The translations under genes were made by a program, and so were the position numbers. This document shows, piece after piece, positions 1-10,364 of a DNA stretch of 64,000 nt. Position 1 is the stretch's first letter. Every line of letters starts with the position of its first letter. The notes beneath the pieces were generated by a model. It ran no database searches. It had not been told where the DNA came from and saw nothing but the letters and a program-made list of their open reading frames with translations. The DNA lies in assembly GCA_963736055.1 (NCBI GenBank), contig CAVTNM010000009.1, positions 676,183 through 740,182 on the forward strand. Direction: 5' to 3'. The DNA comes from AC-32 sp963736055. Lineage in GTDB: Bacteria > Actinomycetota > Thermoleophilia > Gaiellales > Gaiellaceae.

Positions 1-3
1 GTC

Positions 4-379
4 ATGGGTGACTTCAAGGCGTTCCTGACCAAGTCGAACGCCCTGGCCCTGGCGATCGGCGTCATCATCGGCGTCTCGCTCGGCACGGTGGTGACGACGC
101 TCGTCAACGCGGTCATCATGCCGCCGATCGGCTAGCCTGCTGAGCGGCATCGACTTCGCGTCGATCAAGACCGTGCTCGGGACGAACAAGGCGACCGGCG
201 AGGAGATCTCCATCGGCTGGGGTCTCTTCATCAACTCGCTGATCGTCTTCTTCATCGTGATGCTGGTCGTCTACGTGATCAGCAAGCTGTTCATCAAGGA
301 GGCGCCGCCGCCCGGCCCGTCGGCCGAGGAGATCCTCCTGACCGAGATCCGCGACGAGTTGCGCAAGCGCCCGGCCTGA
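4..379 (+). CDS. mscL: Large-conductance mechanosensitive channel MscL (frameshifted in this sequence)
   Basis: MscL is a homopentameric membrane valve that releases solutes when membrane tension rises. The first 43 codons give the typical N-terminus and TM1 (GDFKAFLTKSNALALAIGV, then an Ile/Val/Leu helix ending MPPIG). A TAG follows at once, but removing one G near position 144 restores IGYLLSGIDF. The frame then continues through the periplasmic loop, TM2 (LIVFFIVMLVVYVI) and the family's C-terminal LTEIRDEL helix, to about 124 residues, the usual length. The ATG at 4 fits the family start, but the window begins 3 bases before it, so a start further upstream is not excluded. It looks monocistronic and is followed by a hairpin terminator. 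Confidence 0.9.
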
Positions 380-400
380 CCGAGGGCCCCCGCCGAGGCG

Positions 401-426
401 ACGACCCGCCGGCCACGGCGGGTCGT
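401..426. terminator. Hairpin terminator between mscL and pheA
   Basis: ACGACCCGCC (401-410) pairs perfectly with GGCGGGTCGT (417-426) around a 6-base loop. It lies 22 bases after the mscL stop and 57 bases from the convergent pheA stop, so it could serve both genes. The T-tract is poor. Confidence 0.7.
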
Positions 427-482
427 TCGATTCAGGCCTCCGGCGCTCGCCGGGTAGCTGCCGAGGACGCGGATCATCGTCG

Positions 483-1288
483 TCACCGTCCGCCGAGCGC
501 CGCGAGGGCGGCCGCCGTCGCCGGGTCCGCCGTGTCCGCGTCGAGGTCGATCCAGAAGACGTACTCCCAGGCGCGCTCGCGGCTCGGCCGCGACTCGAGC
601 TTGCTCATGTTCAGGCCGTGCTCGGCGAAGACCCGCAGCACGGCGAGCAGCGTGCCGGGCTCGTTCCGGACGGCCACGACCAGCGTCGTCCGGCGGCCGC
701 GTCGCCCGCCGCGCGTGATCGGGAGGCCGGCGGCCATCCGGCCGGGCGAGGACGACGAAGCGGGTCCGGTTGCCGGGCAGGTCGCCGATGTCGTCGGCCA
801 GGACCTCCAGGCCGAACAGGGCCGCGGCCCGTGGCGACAGGACGGCAGCGGCGCCGCGCTCGCCGCGATCGGCGATCGACTTGCCGGCGCCGGCCGTGTT
901 GTACGTCGTGAGCAGCTGCCACGGCCGGGCGCGCAGGAAGACCTCGGCCTGACCGAGCGCCTGGATGTGCGAGTAGACCCGCTCGATCGTCGTCGATCCG
1001 CTGGCCGGGCAGCGCCGCCAGGCAGAGCCGGACCGGGACGACGACCTCGCCGCGGATCTCGAGGTCGTGCTCGAGCAGCAGGTCGTAGTTCTCGCGGACC
1101 GTGCCGTTGATGACGTTCTCGATCGGGCACGACGCCGGCCGCGGCGTGGCCGGCCGCGACGACGCTCGAAGACCTCGCGGAAGCCGCCGAGCGAGACCCG
1201 CGCGACGTCACCGAACGCCGCGAGGACGGCATCCTCGGCGAACGCGCCGGGCTCGCCGGCATAGGCGATCGGCCGCTCCCGGCGTCAT
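483..1288 (-). CDS. pheA: Prephenate dehydratase (frameshifted)
   Basis: Prephenate dehydratase converts prephenate to phenylpyruvate in phenylalanine synthesis and is normally feedback-regulated by phenylalanine through a C-terminal ACT domain. Read across several one-base insertions, the N-terminus gives IAYAGEPGAFAEDAVLAAFGD, the type 2 periplasmic-binding fold of the catalytic domain. The C-terminal 65 codons are uninterrupted and contain the ACT core NEPGTLLAVLRVFAEHGLN followed by the effector-site signature KLESRPSR. Length (about 268 residues) suits a stand-alone enzyme without chorismate mutase. The ATG at 1288 is the nearest plausible start. No other aromatic-pathway gene adjoins it. 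Confidence 0.85.
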
Positions 1289-1323
1289 CGTGGCGACGGT
1301 CCGGTCGCGTCGGCCGATACGGC

Positions 1324-1772
1324 CTACGAGCCGGACGACGGTGTCGGCCGGGTGTTGCAGATCGCGTTGTGCACGAGGATGACCTGCTGGATGACGGCGT
1401 CTAGGTAGTCGGCTGGAGGGCGGCTTCCGCCTGGCCGGGGTGGCGTCGCTGCCGAAGCTGGTCGGCGGGACGCTCGAGGTTCTCCTGGGCCTGTCCGGCA
1501 TCGATGACAGCTGGGCGCCCGACGAACGGGCCGGCGACGGCCACCAGCCGCCGCGCAGGCCGGTCTTGGCGTCGGCGACCGCGGCCTTGTAGTCGGCGAC
1601 CGAGGCGAGCTCGGCGTGAGGGCGTCGAGCGCGGCGAGGTTCTTCGCGTAGGCCTCGAGGGCGGGGCAGAAGGCGATGGCCGGGTCGGGCGTCGGCCGAG
1701 CCAGAGGACGATCGCCGCAACCGGCGACCGTGAGCGTCAGCGATCGCGAGCGCGACCGATGAGACGTCGCAT
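1324..1772 (-). CDS. Small predicted lipoprotein of unknown function (frameshifted)
   Basis: Not recognised as a known family. An AGGAGG sequence precedes the ATG at 1772. The N-terminus MRRLI, read with one base removed, continues as VALAIA and LTLTVAGC, a hydrophobic signal with a lipobox (V-A-G-C), so the mature protein should be lipid-anchored at an N-terminal Cys. The remaining 120 residues are Ala-rich and probably helical (AFCPALEAYAKNLAALDAL, then DYLDAVIQQVILVHNAI near the end). At least two more one-base insertions are needed to join these segments. It is divergent from the permease gene at 1823, with a 50-base shared promoter region. Confidence 0.55.
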
Positions 1773-1822
1773 GCACTGGAAGCCCTCCTGTCAGGTGCGC
1801 ACCATACGCTACTGTCTCGGCC

Positions 1823-2986
1823 ATGTCACCCGAGGGATCCGCGCCGTGGTCGGTCGAGCGTCGGTCTCACGACGCGAGGCGCGCCTCGTCTTCTGGCTGG
1901 TCGTCCTCGCCCTGGTCGGCGCCGTCTTCGCGCTGTGGACGACGTCCTGGCCGTCCTGGTCGACGCCGGCGATCATCCTGTTCGTGGCCTGGCTGATGTC
2001 CTACGTGCTCGAGCCGCCGGTCTCCTTCGTCCAGCGCCACCTGCCGTTCAAGCGCCGAGGCGTCGCGGTCGCGATCACCTATCTCGTGACGGCCGTCGAT
2101 CGCGTTCGTGGTCATCGCCGCGCCGGCGGTCGCGATCATCAACGCGGCGGTGGCGTTCGTGGACGACCTCCCGACAGTCATCGCGAAGATCGGCGAGCTC
2201 ATCAAGCCCGATGATCGCGTTCTCGGCCTCACGACGCCGAGCGCTGGCAGCGTCGGTGGCGGCGATCCAGACGCTTCCTCGCCGAGAACGCCGCGGCTCA
2301 TCGCCGATGCCGCGACGGCGAGCCCGTCCGGAACATCGATCGCGGTCATCGCCGGGCTCATCACGGCGGTCATCATCTCGGTCGGGCTGGCGATCGGCCA
2401 GGTGTCGCTGCTCGGCTGGCTGCGGCGGTTCCTGCCGTCGAGCACCTACCGCGACCTGACCGAGCTGGAACGGGCGATCGCGGTATCGTTCGGCGGGTTC
2501 GTCCGCGGCCGGCTGGTCATCGGGGCGATCTACGGCACGATCGTCGGGCTCGCCGCCGTCGTCCTCGGCATCCCGTACGGGCCCCTCATCGCGGTCATCG
2601 CCGGGTCTGATCGTGTTCATCCCGTGGATCGGACCGCTCATCGGCTGGATCGTCCTGCCGGCCTTCGCGGTCCTGCTCCTGAGCCCGACGTCGTGGCCCA
2701 GGCGGCCGATCGATCAGCATCGTCGGCGCGGTCGCCATCCAGCTCGTCGTGACCCAGTTCGTGATGGCCGGCGCGGTGAAGATGACCCCGGTGGCCGTCT
2801 TCGTCGTGGTCATCCTCGGGACGGCGATCGCCGGCGATCATCGGGGCGATCTTCGCCATCCCGACGGCTGCCGCGATCCTCGCGGTGACCGACTACCTCC
2901 GCCAGCGCGACCTGCTGCTGCGTTCGACGGACGGTGCCGGTGGTGCGGTCGCCACGTCCGACGTCAGCCTGGAGGCCGGCGCGTGA
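1823..2986 (+). CDS. AI-2E family (PerM/YdiK-like) membrane permease (frameshifted)
   Basis: This is a polytopic membrane protein of the AI-2E transporter family, whose substrates are mostly unknown. Segments in successive frames give TM1 (LVFWLVVLALVGAVFALW), the next helix with LFVAWLMSYVLEPPV, the amphipathic central region (VDDLPTVIAKIGELI), and later helices including PYGPLIAVIAG and IPWIGPLIGW. It ends IFAIPTAAAILAVTDYLRQ plus a short tail. At least five single-base insertions interrupt it. The ATG at 1823 lies 7 bases after TACTGT (1810-1815), a possible -10 box, which suggests a leaderless mRNA. Its TGA overlaps the GTG of the MarC gene. Confidence 0.85.
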
Positions 2987-3615
2987 CGGCGACGGTGGCC
3001 GAGGTGGCCCTCGTGATGTTCGTCGGCATGGGCCCGCTCAAGGTGCTCGTCTACTACCTCGTGGCGATCCACGACGCCGAGGCGGCCGTCGCGCGACGGG
3101 TCGCGGTCCGGGCGGTCGCGACGGCGGCGGTCACGGCGCTCGGCCTCGTCGTCGCCGGCGCGCTGCTCGCCCGGCTCCTGCACTTCTCCAGTCCCGCCCT
3201 GGTCATCGCCGGTGGCATCGTGCTCCTGGCGTACGGGCTGCAGCTCGTCCTTCGGACCGGCCACAGCGCGCTCGACGGCCCACCTCCCACCGAGGGGACC
3301 CTGATGAGCCTGGCCGTCTACCCGATGGGCGTCCCGCTCATCCTCAACCCGGCCGGCATCGCCGCGGCGACGATCTTCTCGGCCGAGGCGGCCGACTACG
3401 GCGACGTCGGGATCATCGCCGCGATCGTCGTGGCGATGGCCGTCCTCGACCTCGTCGTGCTCCTCGTCGCGCGCCCGATCGGGCCACGCCTGCCGCGGGA
3501 GGCGACGCTCGTGCTCGAGCAGCTGCTCGGCGTCCTGCTGTCCGCGGTCGCCATCGAGCTCATCGTGCTCGGGCTGGTCGGGTTCGGGATCCTGGACCTG
3601 CCGCCCCGGCACTGA
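2983..3615 (+). CDS. MarC family integral membrane protein
   Basis: MarC/UPF0056 proteins are six-helix inner-membrane proteins of unsettled function; the old link to multiple antibiotic resistance was withdrawn. The GTG at 2983 overlaps the stop of the permease gene and gives 210 residues, the family length, without frameshifts. Visible family features are FVGMGPLKVLVYYL in helix 1, hydrophobic helices at about residues 45-62 and 65-83, the YPMGVPLILNPAGIAAATI segment, and a C-terminal LGVLLSAVAIELIVLGL helix. Translational coupling with the permease suggests a shared membrane role, but nothing here shows what it is. Confidence 0.85.
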   Translation: MTATVAEVALVMFVGMGPLKVLVYYLVAIHDAEAAVARRVAVRAVATAAVTALGLVVAGALLARLLHFSSPALVIAGGIVLLAYGLQLVLRTGHSALDGPPPTEGTLMSLAVYPMGVPLILNPAGIAAATIFSAEAADYGDVGIIAAIVVAMAVLDLVVLLVARPIGPRLPREATLVLEQLLGVLLSAVAIELIVLGLVGFGILDLPPRH

Positions 3616-3672
3616 ACGGGCCGGGCCGACACGGCACGCGACCGGACCCGCGAGCGCCGTCGACCCGGGCGA

Positions 3673-4202
3673 CTAGCGCTCGAACCAGGCGGTCGTGTCG
3701 TGCGGGACCTCGTCCTCGTCGAGGTCGGCGCGCTGCTCGCGGGCCACGCCGGCGGAGACGGCGACACCCTTGCGGTTGCCGGCCGCCTCGGTCGCGCCCG
3801 ACCAGTGCGACTCGGCGAGCATCGCATTGAGGGCCGATACGTACGCCTCGATCGAGGCCGCGATGACGTTCGGGCCGCGCGCCTCGCCGAGGTACTCGCC
3901 GCTCCCGCGCTCGCCGCCGATGTCGGGTGGCGCGATCCGGACGGTCACCGCGCCGCTCCGTGTCGGTCCCTTCGCCGAGCGCGTGGATGTCGAAGGCGAG
4001 CAGCCGCGGATGGCCGGTCAGCACCTCGGCGAGGGCCTTGTCGACGGCCCGGAAGAGCGCGTCGATCGCGCCGTTGCCGTCGGCCGACGCCCGCCACTCG
4101 TGATCGCCCGAGGCGATGACGACCGCGCCGCGGCTGCGGACGTTGCTCCCGGACGTGACGGTCCAGCGGGTGAGCTGGAGGGAGTCTTCGGGCGGTCGTC
4201 AC
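3673..4202 (-). CDS. Stand-alone LeuA dimerisation/regulatory-domain protein
   Basis: About 175 residues corresponding only to the C-terminal allosteric domain of 2-isopropylmalate and citramalate synthases, without the TIM barrel. It reads DSLQLTRWTVTSGSN, then HEWRASADGNGAIDALFRAV (the ADGNGPVDAL-type motif) and, after one insertion, a uninterrupted stretch with YLGEARGPNVIAASIEAYV and LNAML. It ends with an acidic tail finishing TTAWFER. The GTG start at 4202 has GGAGG placed over the end of cimA, so the two genes are coupled. By inference it binds leucine, isoleucine or another small effector, or forms mixed dimers with LeuA or CimA. It is the last gene of the ilv-leu operon. Confidence 0.75.
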
Positions 4203-4206
4203 GGCG

Positions 4207-5921
4207 TCACCTCCGTGGGGTCGCGGTGGCGCCGCGGGTCGCGGGTGAGGGCGGCACGGCGTCGGGCGCGTGCGCGGTCGTGAAGTGGCGCTCGTCACGT
4301 CGCCGCAGCTCGGAGCCCGACTTCCAGATCGCGTACTCGATCGAGTCGGCCAGGGCCGAGGCGGACGCCGCGATGATGTTGGTGTCGCTGCCCATCGTCG
4401 ACCAGGTCCGGGTGCCGTCCATCGAATCGATGATGACCCGGGTCCGTGCCGCCGTCGCCGCGCCGCCGTCGAGGATGCGCACCTTGTAGTCGACGAGGTG
4501 GACCTCGTCGAGCCCCGGGTAGAACGCGCCGAGCGCCTTGCGCAGCGCCGCGTCGAGCGCGTTGACCGGGCCGTTGCCGTCGGCCGCGGTGTGCAGGATC
4601 TCGCCGTCGACCTCGACCTTGACGGTCGCCTCGGCCAGCAGCTCGCGCCCGTCGCGCTGCTCGACGAGGCAGGTGTAGTCGACGATCCGGAACGGCGCGA
4701 CGTAGTCGGCGGCGTGGCGCCGGATGAGGAGCTCGAAGCTGGCCTCGGCGCCCTCGAACGCGAGCCCGTCGGCCTCGAGCTGCTTGATCAGGTTCGACAG
4801 CTCGCGCGGGTCGACGACCCCCTCGAGCTGGTGGCCGAGCTGCTCGGCCCGGATGGAGGTGTTGGCCCGGCCGCCGAGCTCGGAGACGACGAGGCGCCCG
4901 GCGTTGCCGACCACGGCCGGGTCGATGTGCTGGTAGCTCCGCTCGACCTTGGCGACGGCCGCGCCGTGGACGCCGCCCTTGTGGGCGAACGCCGAGCGGC
5001 CGACGTACGGCTGGTAGTCGTTCGGGGTGAGGTTGGCGATCTCGGCGACCGAGCGCGACAGCTCGGTCAGGCCCGGCCAGGTCGCCGCCGCCGGCCGGCA
5101 CGAGCGCGTGCGGCGTCTTGAGCGCCAGGTTGGCCAGGATGCTGACCATGTTCGCGTTGCCGGCCCGCTCGCCGTAGCCGTTGATGGTGGCCTGGACGTG
5201 GCGGATGCCGGCCGCCACCGCCGCCATCGAGTTGGCGACGGCGAGCTCGGCGTCGTTGTGGGTGTGGATCCCCCAGGTGACCGCCGGCGCGTCGGGGTCG
5301 GCCTCGAGGCTCGCCCGCACGTCGCCGACGATCGCGACCAGCTCGTCGGTCAGCGTCCCGCCGTTGGTGTCGCACAGGACGAGCGTCCGCGCGCCGGCCT
5401 GGCGCGCGGCCCGCAGCGTCGACAGGGCGTAGTCGCGGTCGGCCTTGTAGCCGTCGAAGAAGTGCTCGGCGTCGTAGATCGCCTCGCGACCGCGATCGAC
5501 CACGAAGCCGACCGAGTCGGCGATCATGTCGAGGTTCTCGGCCGGCGTCGCGCCCAGGACCTCGATCGACGTGGAGCAGCCAGCTCTTGCCGAAGATGGT
5601 CACGACCGGCGTCTCGGCGGCGACCAGCTCGCGCAGGTTGGGGTCGTCGCCGGGCGTGTTGGCGCGATGGCGGGTCGACCCGAAGGCGGCCAGCCGGGCG
5701 TGCTCCCAGCGCATCGACCGGGCGGCCGCGAAGAACTCGATGTCCTTGGGGTTCGAGCCGGGCCAGCCGCCCTCGATGAACGGCATCCCGAACTCGTCGA
5801 GCATCCGCGCGACGCGCAGCTTGTCGGCGAGGGACAGGGTGATGTTCTCGCCCTGGGTCCCGTCGCGCAGGGTCGTGTCGTACAGGACGACCGGCTGGTC
5901 GCCGCCGCTCGGGTCGCTCAT
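4207..5921 (-). CDS. cimA: (R)-citramalate synthase (frameshifted)
   Basis: CimA condenses pyruvate and acetyl-CoA to citramalate, the first step of the threonine-independent route to 2-oxobutyrate and isoleucine. The N-terminal barrel has VVLYDTTLRDGTQGENITL, the CimA-type FGMPFIEGGWPGSNPKD (LeuA has a different sequence here), the metal-binding HTHND and INGYGERAGNANM. The C-terminal 235 codons, without interruption, are the LeuA-type regulatory domain with AADGNGPVNALDAALRKAL. About 570 residues. The ATG at 5921 overlaps the leuB stop (ATGA). Extra bases occur near 5100 and 5570. No threonine deaminase gene is seen in the window, in keeping with this route. Confidence 0.92.
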
Positions 5922-7052
5922 CCGGGGACCCCGGCGCCCGCGCCGGCGGCGAGCGCCTCGACGACCGCCGTCGCGAAGGCGGTCGTGCCGACCACGACGA
6001 GGCCGTCGGTCGGATCGCTCGGGTCGGCCAGGTCGCCGGTCCGCCAGCCGTCGTCCAGCGCCCGGCCGACCGCCGCCTCGATCGGCCTCGGCCGCGTCGG
6101 CTCGTCCCGAGCGAGGTCCGCAGCAGCATCGCCGCCGACAGGATGGTCCCGATCGGGTTGGCGATGTCGCGGCCGGCGATGTCCGGCGCGGAGCCGTGGA
6201 TCGGCTCGTACAGGCCGAACTGGCCGTGCTCGGTCCGGCGCGCGCCGAGCGAGGCGGACGGCAGGACGCCGAGGCTGCCGGCCAGGACCGCGGCCTCGTC
6301 GGACAGGATGTCGCCGAACAGGTTCTCGGTGACGATGACGTCGAAGTCGGCCGGCCGGCGGATGAGCAGCATCGCGCACGAGTCGACGAGCTGGTGGTTG
6401 AGCCGGACATCGGGGTACTCGGTCGCGATCTCGTCGGCGATCCGCCGCCACAGCCGCGACGTCGCCAGCACGTTCGCCTTGTCGACCGAGGTCACGGCGC
6501 CGCGGCGCGTCCGGGCGAGCTCGAACGCGAGGCGGACGATGCGCTCGATCTCGTGCTCGGCGTACGGCAGCGTGTCGAGCGCCGAACGGGCACCGGGCTC
6601 GGCGGCGGCCTCGGTCCGGTCGCCGAAGTAGACGCCGCCGGTCAGCTCGCGGACGATGAGCATGTCGACGCCGGCCAGCAGCTCCGGGCGGAGCGGCGAG
6701 GAACCGGCGAGCGCGGGCTGGACGCTGACCGGCCGCAGGTTGGCGTACAGGCCGAGCCCGCCGCGCAGCGCGAACAGGGCCTGCTCCGGGCGGACGGCCG
6801 CGGCCGGATCGGACCACTTCGGCCCGCCGACGGCACCGAGCAGGATCGCGTCGGCGGCGCCGCAGGCCGCCACGTCCTCGTCGCGGATGGCGACGCCGTA
6901 GGTGTCGATGGCGATGCCGCCGACGGCGAACTCCGACCAGTCGACGCTCGAACCCGAAGCGGGCGCCGGCCGCGTCGACGACGCGCCGGGCGGCCGCCGA
7001 CGACCTCCGGCCCGACGCCGTCGCCCGGGATGGTCGCGACGCGATAGGTCAC
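5918..7052 (-). CDS. leuB: 3-isopropylmalate dehydrogenase (frameshifted)
   Basis: LeuB oxidatively decarboxylates 3-isopropylmalate with NAD+ and also serves the citramalate route as a 2-methylmalate dehydrogenase. The GTG start (7052) gives TYRVATIPGDGVGPEVV. Later segments show the substrate and metal residues SVDKANVLATSRLWR, VTENLFGDILSDEAAVLAG and YEPIHGSAPDIAGRDIANPI. About 375 residues. Single extra bases lie near 7018 and 6950, where the reading VVDAAGARFGFEVDW is recovered after removing one each, and near 6105. Start and stop overlap leuA (GTGA) and cimA (ATGA). Confidence 0.93.
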
Positions 7053-8692
7053 GGCAGGGTCTCGCCCTGGCGCGGCGAGACGAACGCCACGGACACGCCG
7101 TTGATCTCCGCGCCGTGGAGCTTGTTGACGGCCACGAGATAGGCCTCGAGCGAGGCCTCGATGATGTTCGTGCGATAACCCGTGCCCGGTCACGACGAGG
7201 GCGCCCGGCCCCTCGTCCGACGAGCGCCGGCAGCGGACCAGGACCTGGCCCTGGGCGTCCTCGCCGGCGGACACGGCCTTGATCTCGTACTCGGTCAGGA
7301 TCGGGTGCCAGCCGAGGACCGGCTGGAGGGCGTCGTCGACCGCGCTGAAGAGCGCGTTGACCGGGCCGTTGCCGGTCGCCTCGGCGGTCCGGTCCTCGCC
7401 GGCGACGGTCAGCGTGACGCTGCCCGGTCGCGTTGCCGCCGTGCGACGAGGTCACGCTCCAGCCGACGATCGCGACCGAGGCCGGGACCTCGGACGCGCG
7501 CTGCTCGACGAGCGCGTGGAGGTCGGCGTCGGTGACCTCCTTCTTGGCGTCGGCCAGCGCGACCGCCTGGCGATAGATCTCGTCGAGCGCCTCGCCCTCG
7601 AGCTCGTAGCCGAGCTCCTTGAGCTTGCCCTGGAGGCCGCGCCGGCCGGACAGCTTGCCGATCGTCAGCTGGCTGCCGGACAGCCCGACCGACTGCGGGG
7701 TCATGATCTCGTAGGTCAGCGGGTTCTTGATGACGCCGTCCTGGTGGATCCCGGATTCGTGCGCGAACGCGTTGCCGCCGACGATCGCCTTGTTCGGCTG
7801 GATGGTGAAGCCGGTCAGGTAGCTGACCAGCCGGCTGGCGGCGGTGAGCTGCTCGGTGGCCACGCCGGACGCCAGCTCGGGGAACTGGGTCGGGCGCGTC
7901 CGCAGCGCCATGACGACCTCCTCGAGCGAGGCGTTGCCGGCCCGCTCGCCGAGCCCGTTGATGGTGACCTCGACCTGGCGCGCGCCGGCCTGGACGGCGG
8001 CCAGGGTGTTGGCCGTGGCGAGCCCGAGGTCGTTGTGGCAGTGGACGCTGACCGTCGCCTGCGTCGCCGACGAGGTCGACGACCCGCTTGACGAGGACCC
8101 CGAACTCGGACGGGATGGCGTAGCCGACGGTGTCGGGGATGTTCACCGTGGACGCGCCGGCCTCGACGACCGCCTCGTAGACCTGGAGCAGGTAGTCGAG
8201 ATCGGTCCGCGACGCGTCCTCGGCGGAGAACTCGATCTCGGCGTCGCGACCGAGCTGCTCGCGGCCGTGGCGGACCCAGCGGACCGCCTCGGCCAGCGCG
8301 GTCTCGCGGTCGATCCGGAGCTTGTGCTTGAGGTGGATGTCGCTGGTCGCGATGAACACGTGGAGGTGCGGCCGCTCGGCGACCTTGATCGCCTCGATCG
8401 CGCGCTGCGGGTCGCCGTCCTTGCAGCGGGCGAGCGCCGCCACGGCGATCCCGCCGCGGGTCTCCTGGGCGATCCGGCGGACCGCCTCGAAGTCGCCCGG
8501 CGAGGCGGCCGGGAAGCCGGCCTCGATGACGTCGACCTTGAGCCGGGCCAGCTGGCGGGCGACGTCGAGCTTCTCGGCCGCGGTCAGCCCGGCGCCCGGT
8601 GCCTGCTCGCCGTCGCGCAGGGTCGTGTCGAAGATGCGGACGCTGCCCGCGGCCACGAACGGGCCGGCGGGCCGCGGTACGGGCGCGCTCAT
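7049..8692 (-). CDS. leuA: 2-isopropylmalate synthase (frameshifted)
   Basis: LeuA condenses 2-oxoisovalerate with acetyl-CoA, the committed step of leucine synthesis. The first 200 codons are uninterrupted: FDTTLRDGEQAPGAGLT, then IEAGFPAASPGDFEAV and EFSAEDASRTDLDYLL. After an insertion near 8065 the metal-binding HCHNDLGLATANT and INGLGERAGNAS follow, then FAHESGIHQDGVIKN, which distinguishes true isopropylmalate synthases. The C-terminal regulatory domain needs two more corrections and ends NKLHGAEINGVSVAFVSPRQ. About 547 residues. The ATG at 8692 overlaps the ilvC stop. Confidence 0.94.
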
Positions 8693-9745
8693 CGCGCCGC
8701 GCCCGGCGTCGTCGCCGACGCCTGGGCCTGCCCGGCCACGACCTCGACCGGGTCGAGGAACGGCATCTGGGCACGCAGGTGGGCGCCGACCTGCTCGACC
8801 TGGTGGTCGCGGTCGGCGGCTCGCAGGCGGGTCAACTCGGGCGAGCCGGCCTCCGCGTCGGCGATCCAGGCGAGCCGCGAACGACCCGTCCTGGATCTCG
8901 GCGAGCAGCTCCTTCATCGTCGCCCGGACGCGGTCGTCGATGAGCCGCGGGCCGGACACGTAGTCGCCGTACTCGGCCGTGTCGCTGACCGAGAAGCGCA
9001 TGTAGTTGAGGCCGCCGCGGTACATCAGGTCGACGATGAGCTTCAGCTCGTGGAGCGTCTCGAAATAGGCGAGCTCCGGCTGGTAGCCGGCCTCGACGAG
9101 CGTCTCGAAGCCCATCTTGACGAGCATCGCGGTGCCGCCGCACAGGACGGCCTGCTCGCCGAACAGGTCGGTCTCGGTCTCCTCGGCGAAGGTCGTCTCG
9201 AGGATGCCGGCCCGGGTCGAGCCGATCGCCCGGGCGTACGCCAGCACGCGGGCGCGAGCCGTCCCGGACGCGTCGCGCTCGACGGCGAACAGGGCCGGCA
9301 CGCCGCCGCCGGCGCGGTAGACCGAGCGAAGCAGATGGCCGGGACCCTTGGGCGCGACCATCCCGACGTCGACGATGTCCGACGGCGTCGATCCGGCCGA
9401 ACCGGATGTTGAAGCCGTGGGCGAACATCAGCAGGTGACCGGCGCGCAGGTTCGGGGCGATCTCCGCGTCGTAGACCGCCTTCTGGATCGTGTCGGGGAC
9501 GAGGATCATGATCACGTCGGCGGCCTTGACCGCGTCGGCCACGTCGAGCGACGCGCAGCCCGGCCTCGGCGGCGAGGGCCCGGCTCTTCGACGCTGCCGG
9601 CGAGGCCGACCACGACGTCGACGCCGGACTCGTGGAGGTTCAGGGCGTGGGCGTGACCCTGGCTGCCGTAGCCGATGATCGCCACGGTCTGGCCGGCGAG
9701 GGCCGCCGGATCCGCGTCGTTGTCGTAGTACATCCGTGCCGTCAT
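8689..9745 (-). CDS. ilvC: Ketol-acid reductoisomerase (frameshifted)
   Basis: IlvC isomerises and reduces acetolactate or acetohydroxybutyrate with NADPH and Mg2+. It starts MTARMYYDNDADPAALAGQT, then the Rossmann loop AIIGYGSQGHAHALNLHESG. The knotted C-terminal domain contains FAEETETDLFGEQAVLCGG and YFETLHELKLIVDLMYRGG, with the Glu and Asp metal ligands, and YMRFSVSDTAEYGDY. Length about 350 residues, so class I. Insertions lie near 9400, 9557, 9585 and 8880. The ATG at 9745 overlaps the ilvN stop by ATGA. The C-terminal tail after MPFLDPVEVVAGQ is a short family-variable extension. Confidence 0.94.
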
Positions 9746-10364
9746 CGCTTGATCGCCTCCTCGATGGATCCGGAGCCGCGCGCCATGACGACGGCGCCGG
9801 TGCGGACCAACTCCTTGATGCCATAGGTCCGGACCAGCGCGACGAACGCGTCGACCTCGGACTCGGTGCCGGTCACCTCGACGATGACCGAGCCATCGGC
9901 CAGGTCGACGACCCGGCCGCGCGACAGCTCGACGAGCTTGAGGATCTCCGCCCGGGTCGAGTCCGTGGCCCGGATCTTGACCAGGGCCAGCTCCTGCTGG
10001 ACCGTCGGCTCGGCCGGTCACGTCCTGGACCTTGAGGACGTCGATCAGCCGGTAGAGCTGCTTCGCGGCCTGCTCGACGGCGACGTCGTCGCCGTGGAGG
10101 GTGATCGTCATCCGGCTGACGTCCTCGCTGTCGGTGTGGCTGACCGCCAGCGAGTCGATGTTGAAGTTGCGCGCCCGCATGAGGCTGGCCACGCGGTTCA
10201 GGACGCCCGGCTTGTTGAGCACGACCGCGACCAGGACGTGCCGGCGGGTCACGCCGCCGCCGGGCAGCGCCCGCGGCGGCGGTGCGCGTGTGCGGCCGGG
10301 ACCGGCGGTGGTCGCCGCGCCGTCCGGCCGGCAGCTGACCGTTCGAGTCGGGGTCGGCGCTCAT
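9742..10364 (-). CDS. ilvN: Acetolactate synthase small (regulatory) subunit (frameshifted)
   Basis: This is the regulatory subunit that confers valine feedback on IlvB through an N-terminal ACT domain. The ACT core is clear: HVLVAVVLNKPGVLNRVASL, then RNFNIDSLAVSHTDSEDVSR and MTITLHGDD. The C-terminal domain reads LVKIRATDSTRAEILKLVEL and a VVEVTGTESEVDAF-like segment. Two starts are possible. The ATG at 10364 overlaps the ilvB TGA and would add about 37 low-complexity residues through one insertion. The GTG at 10252 directly precedes the ACT domain. I prefer 10364 because every other junction in the operon overlaps. Confidence 0.88.
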
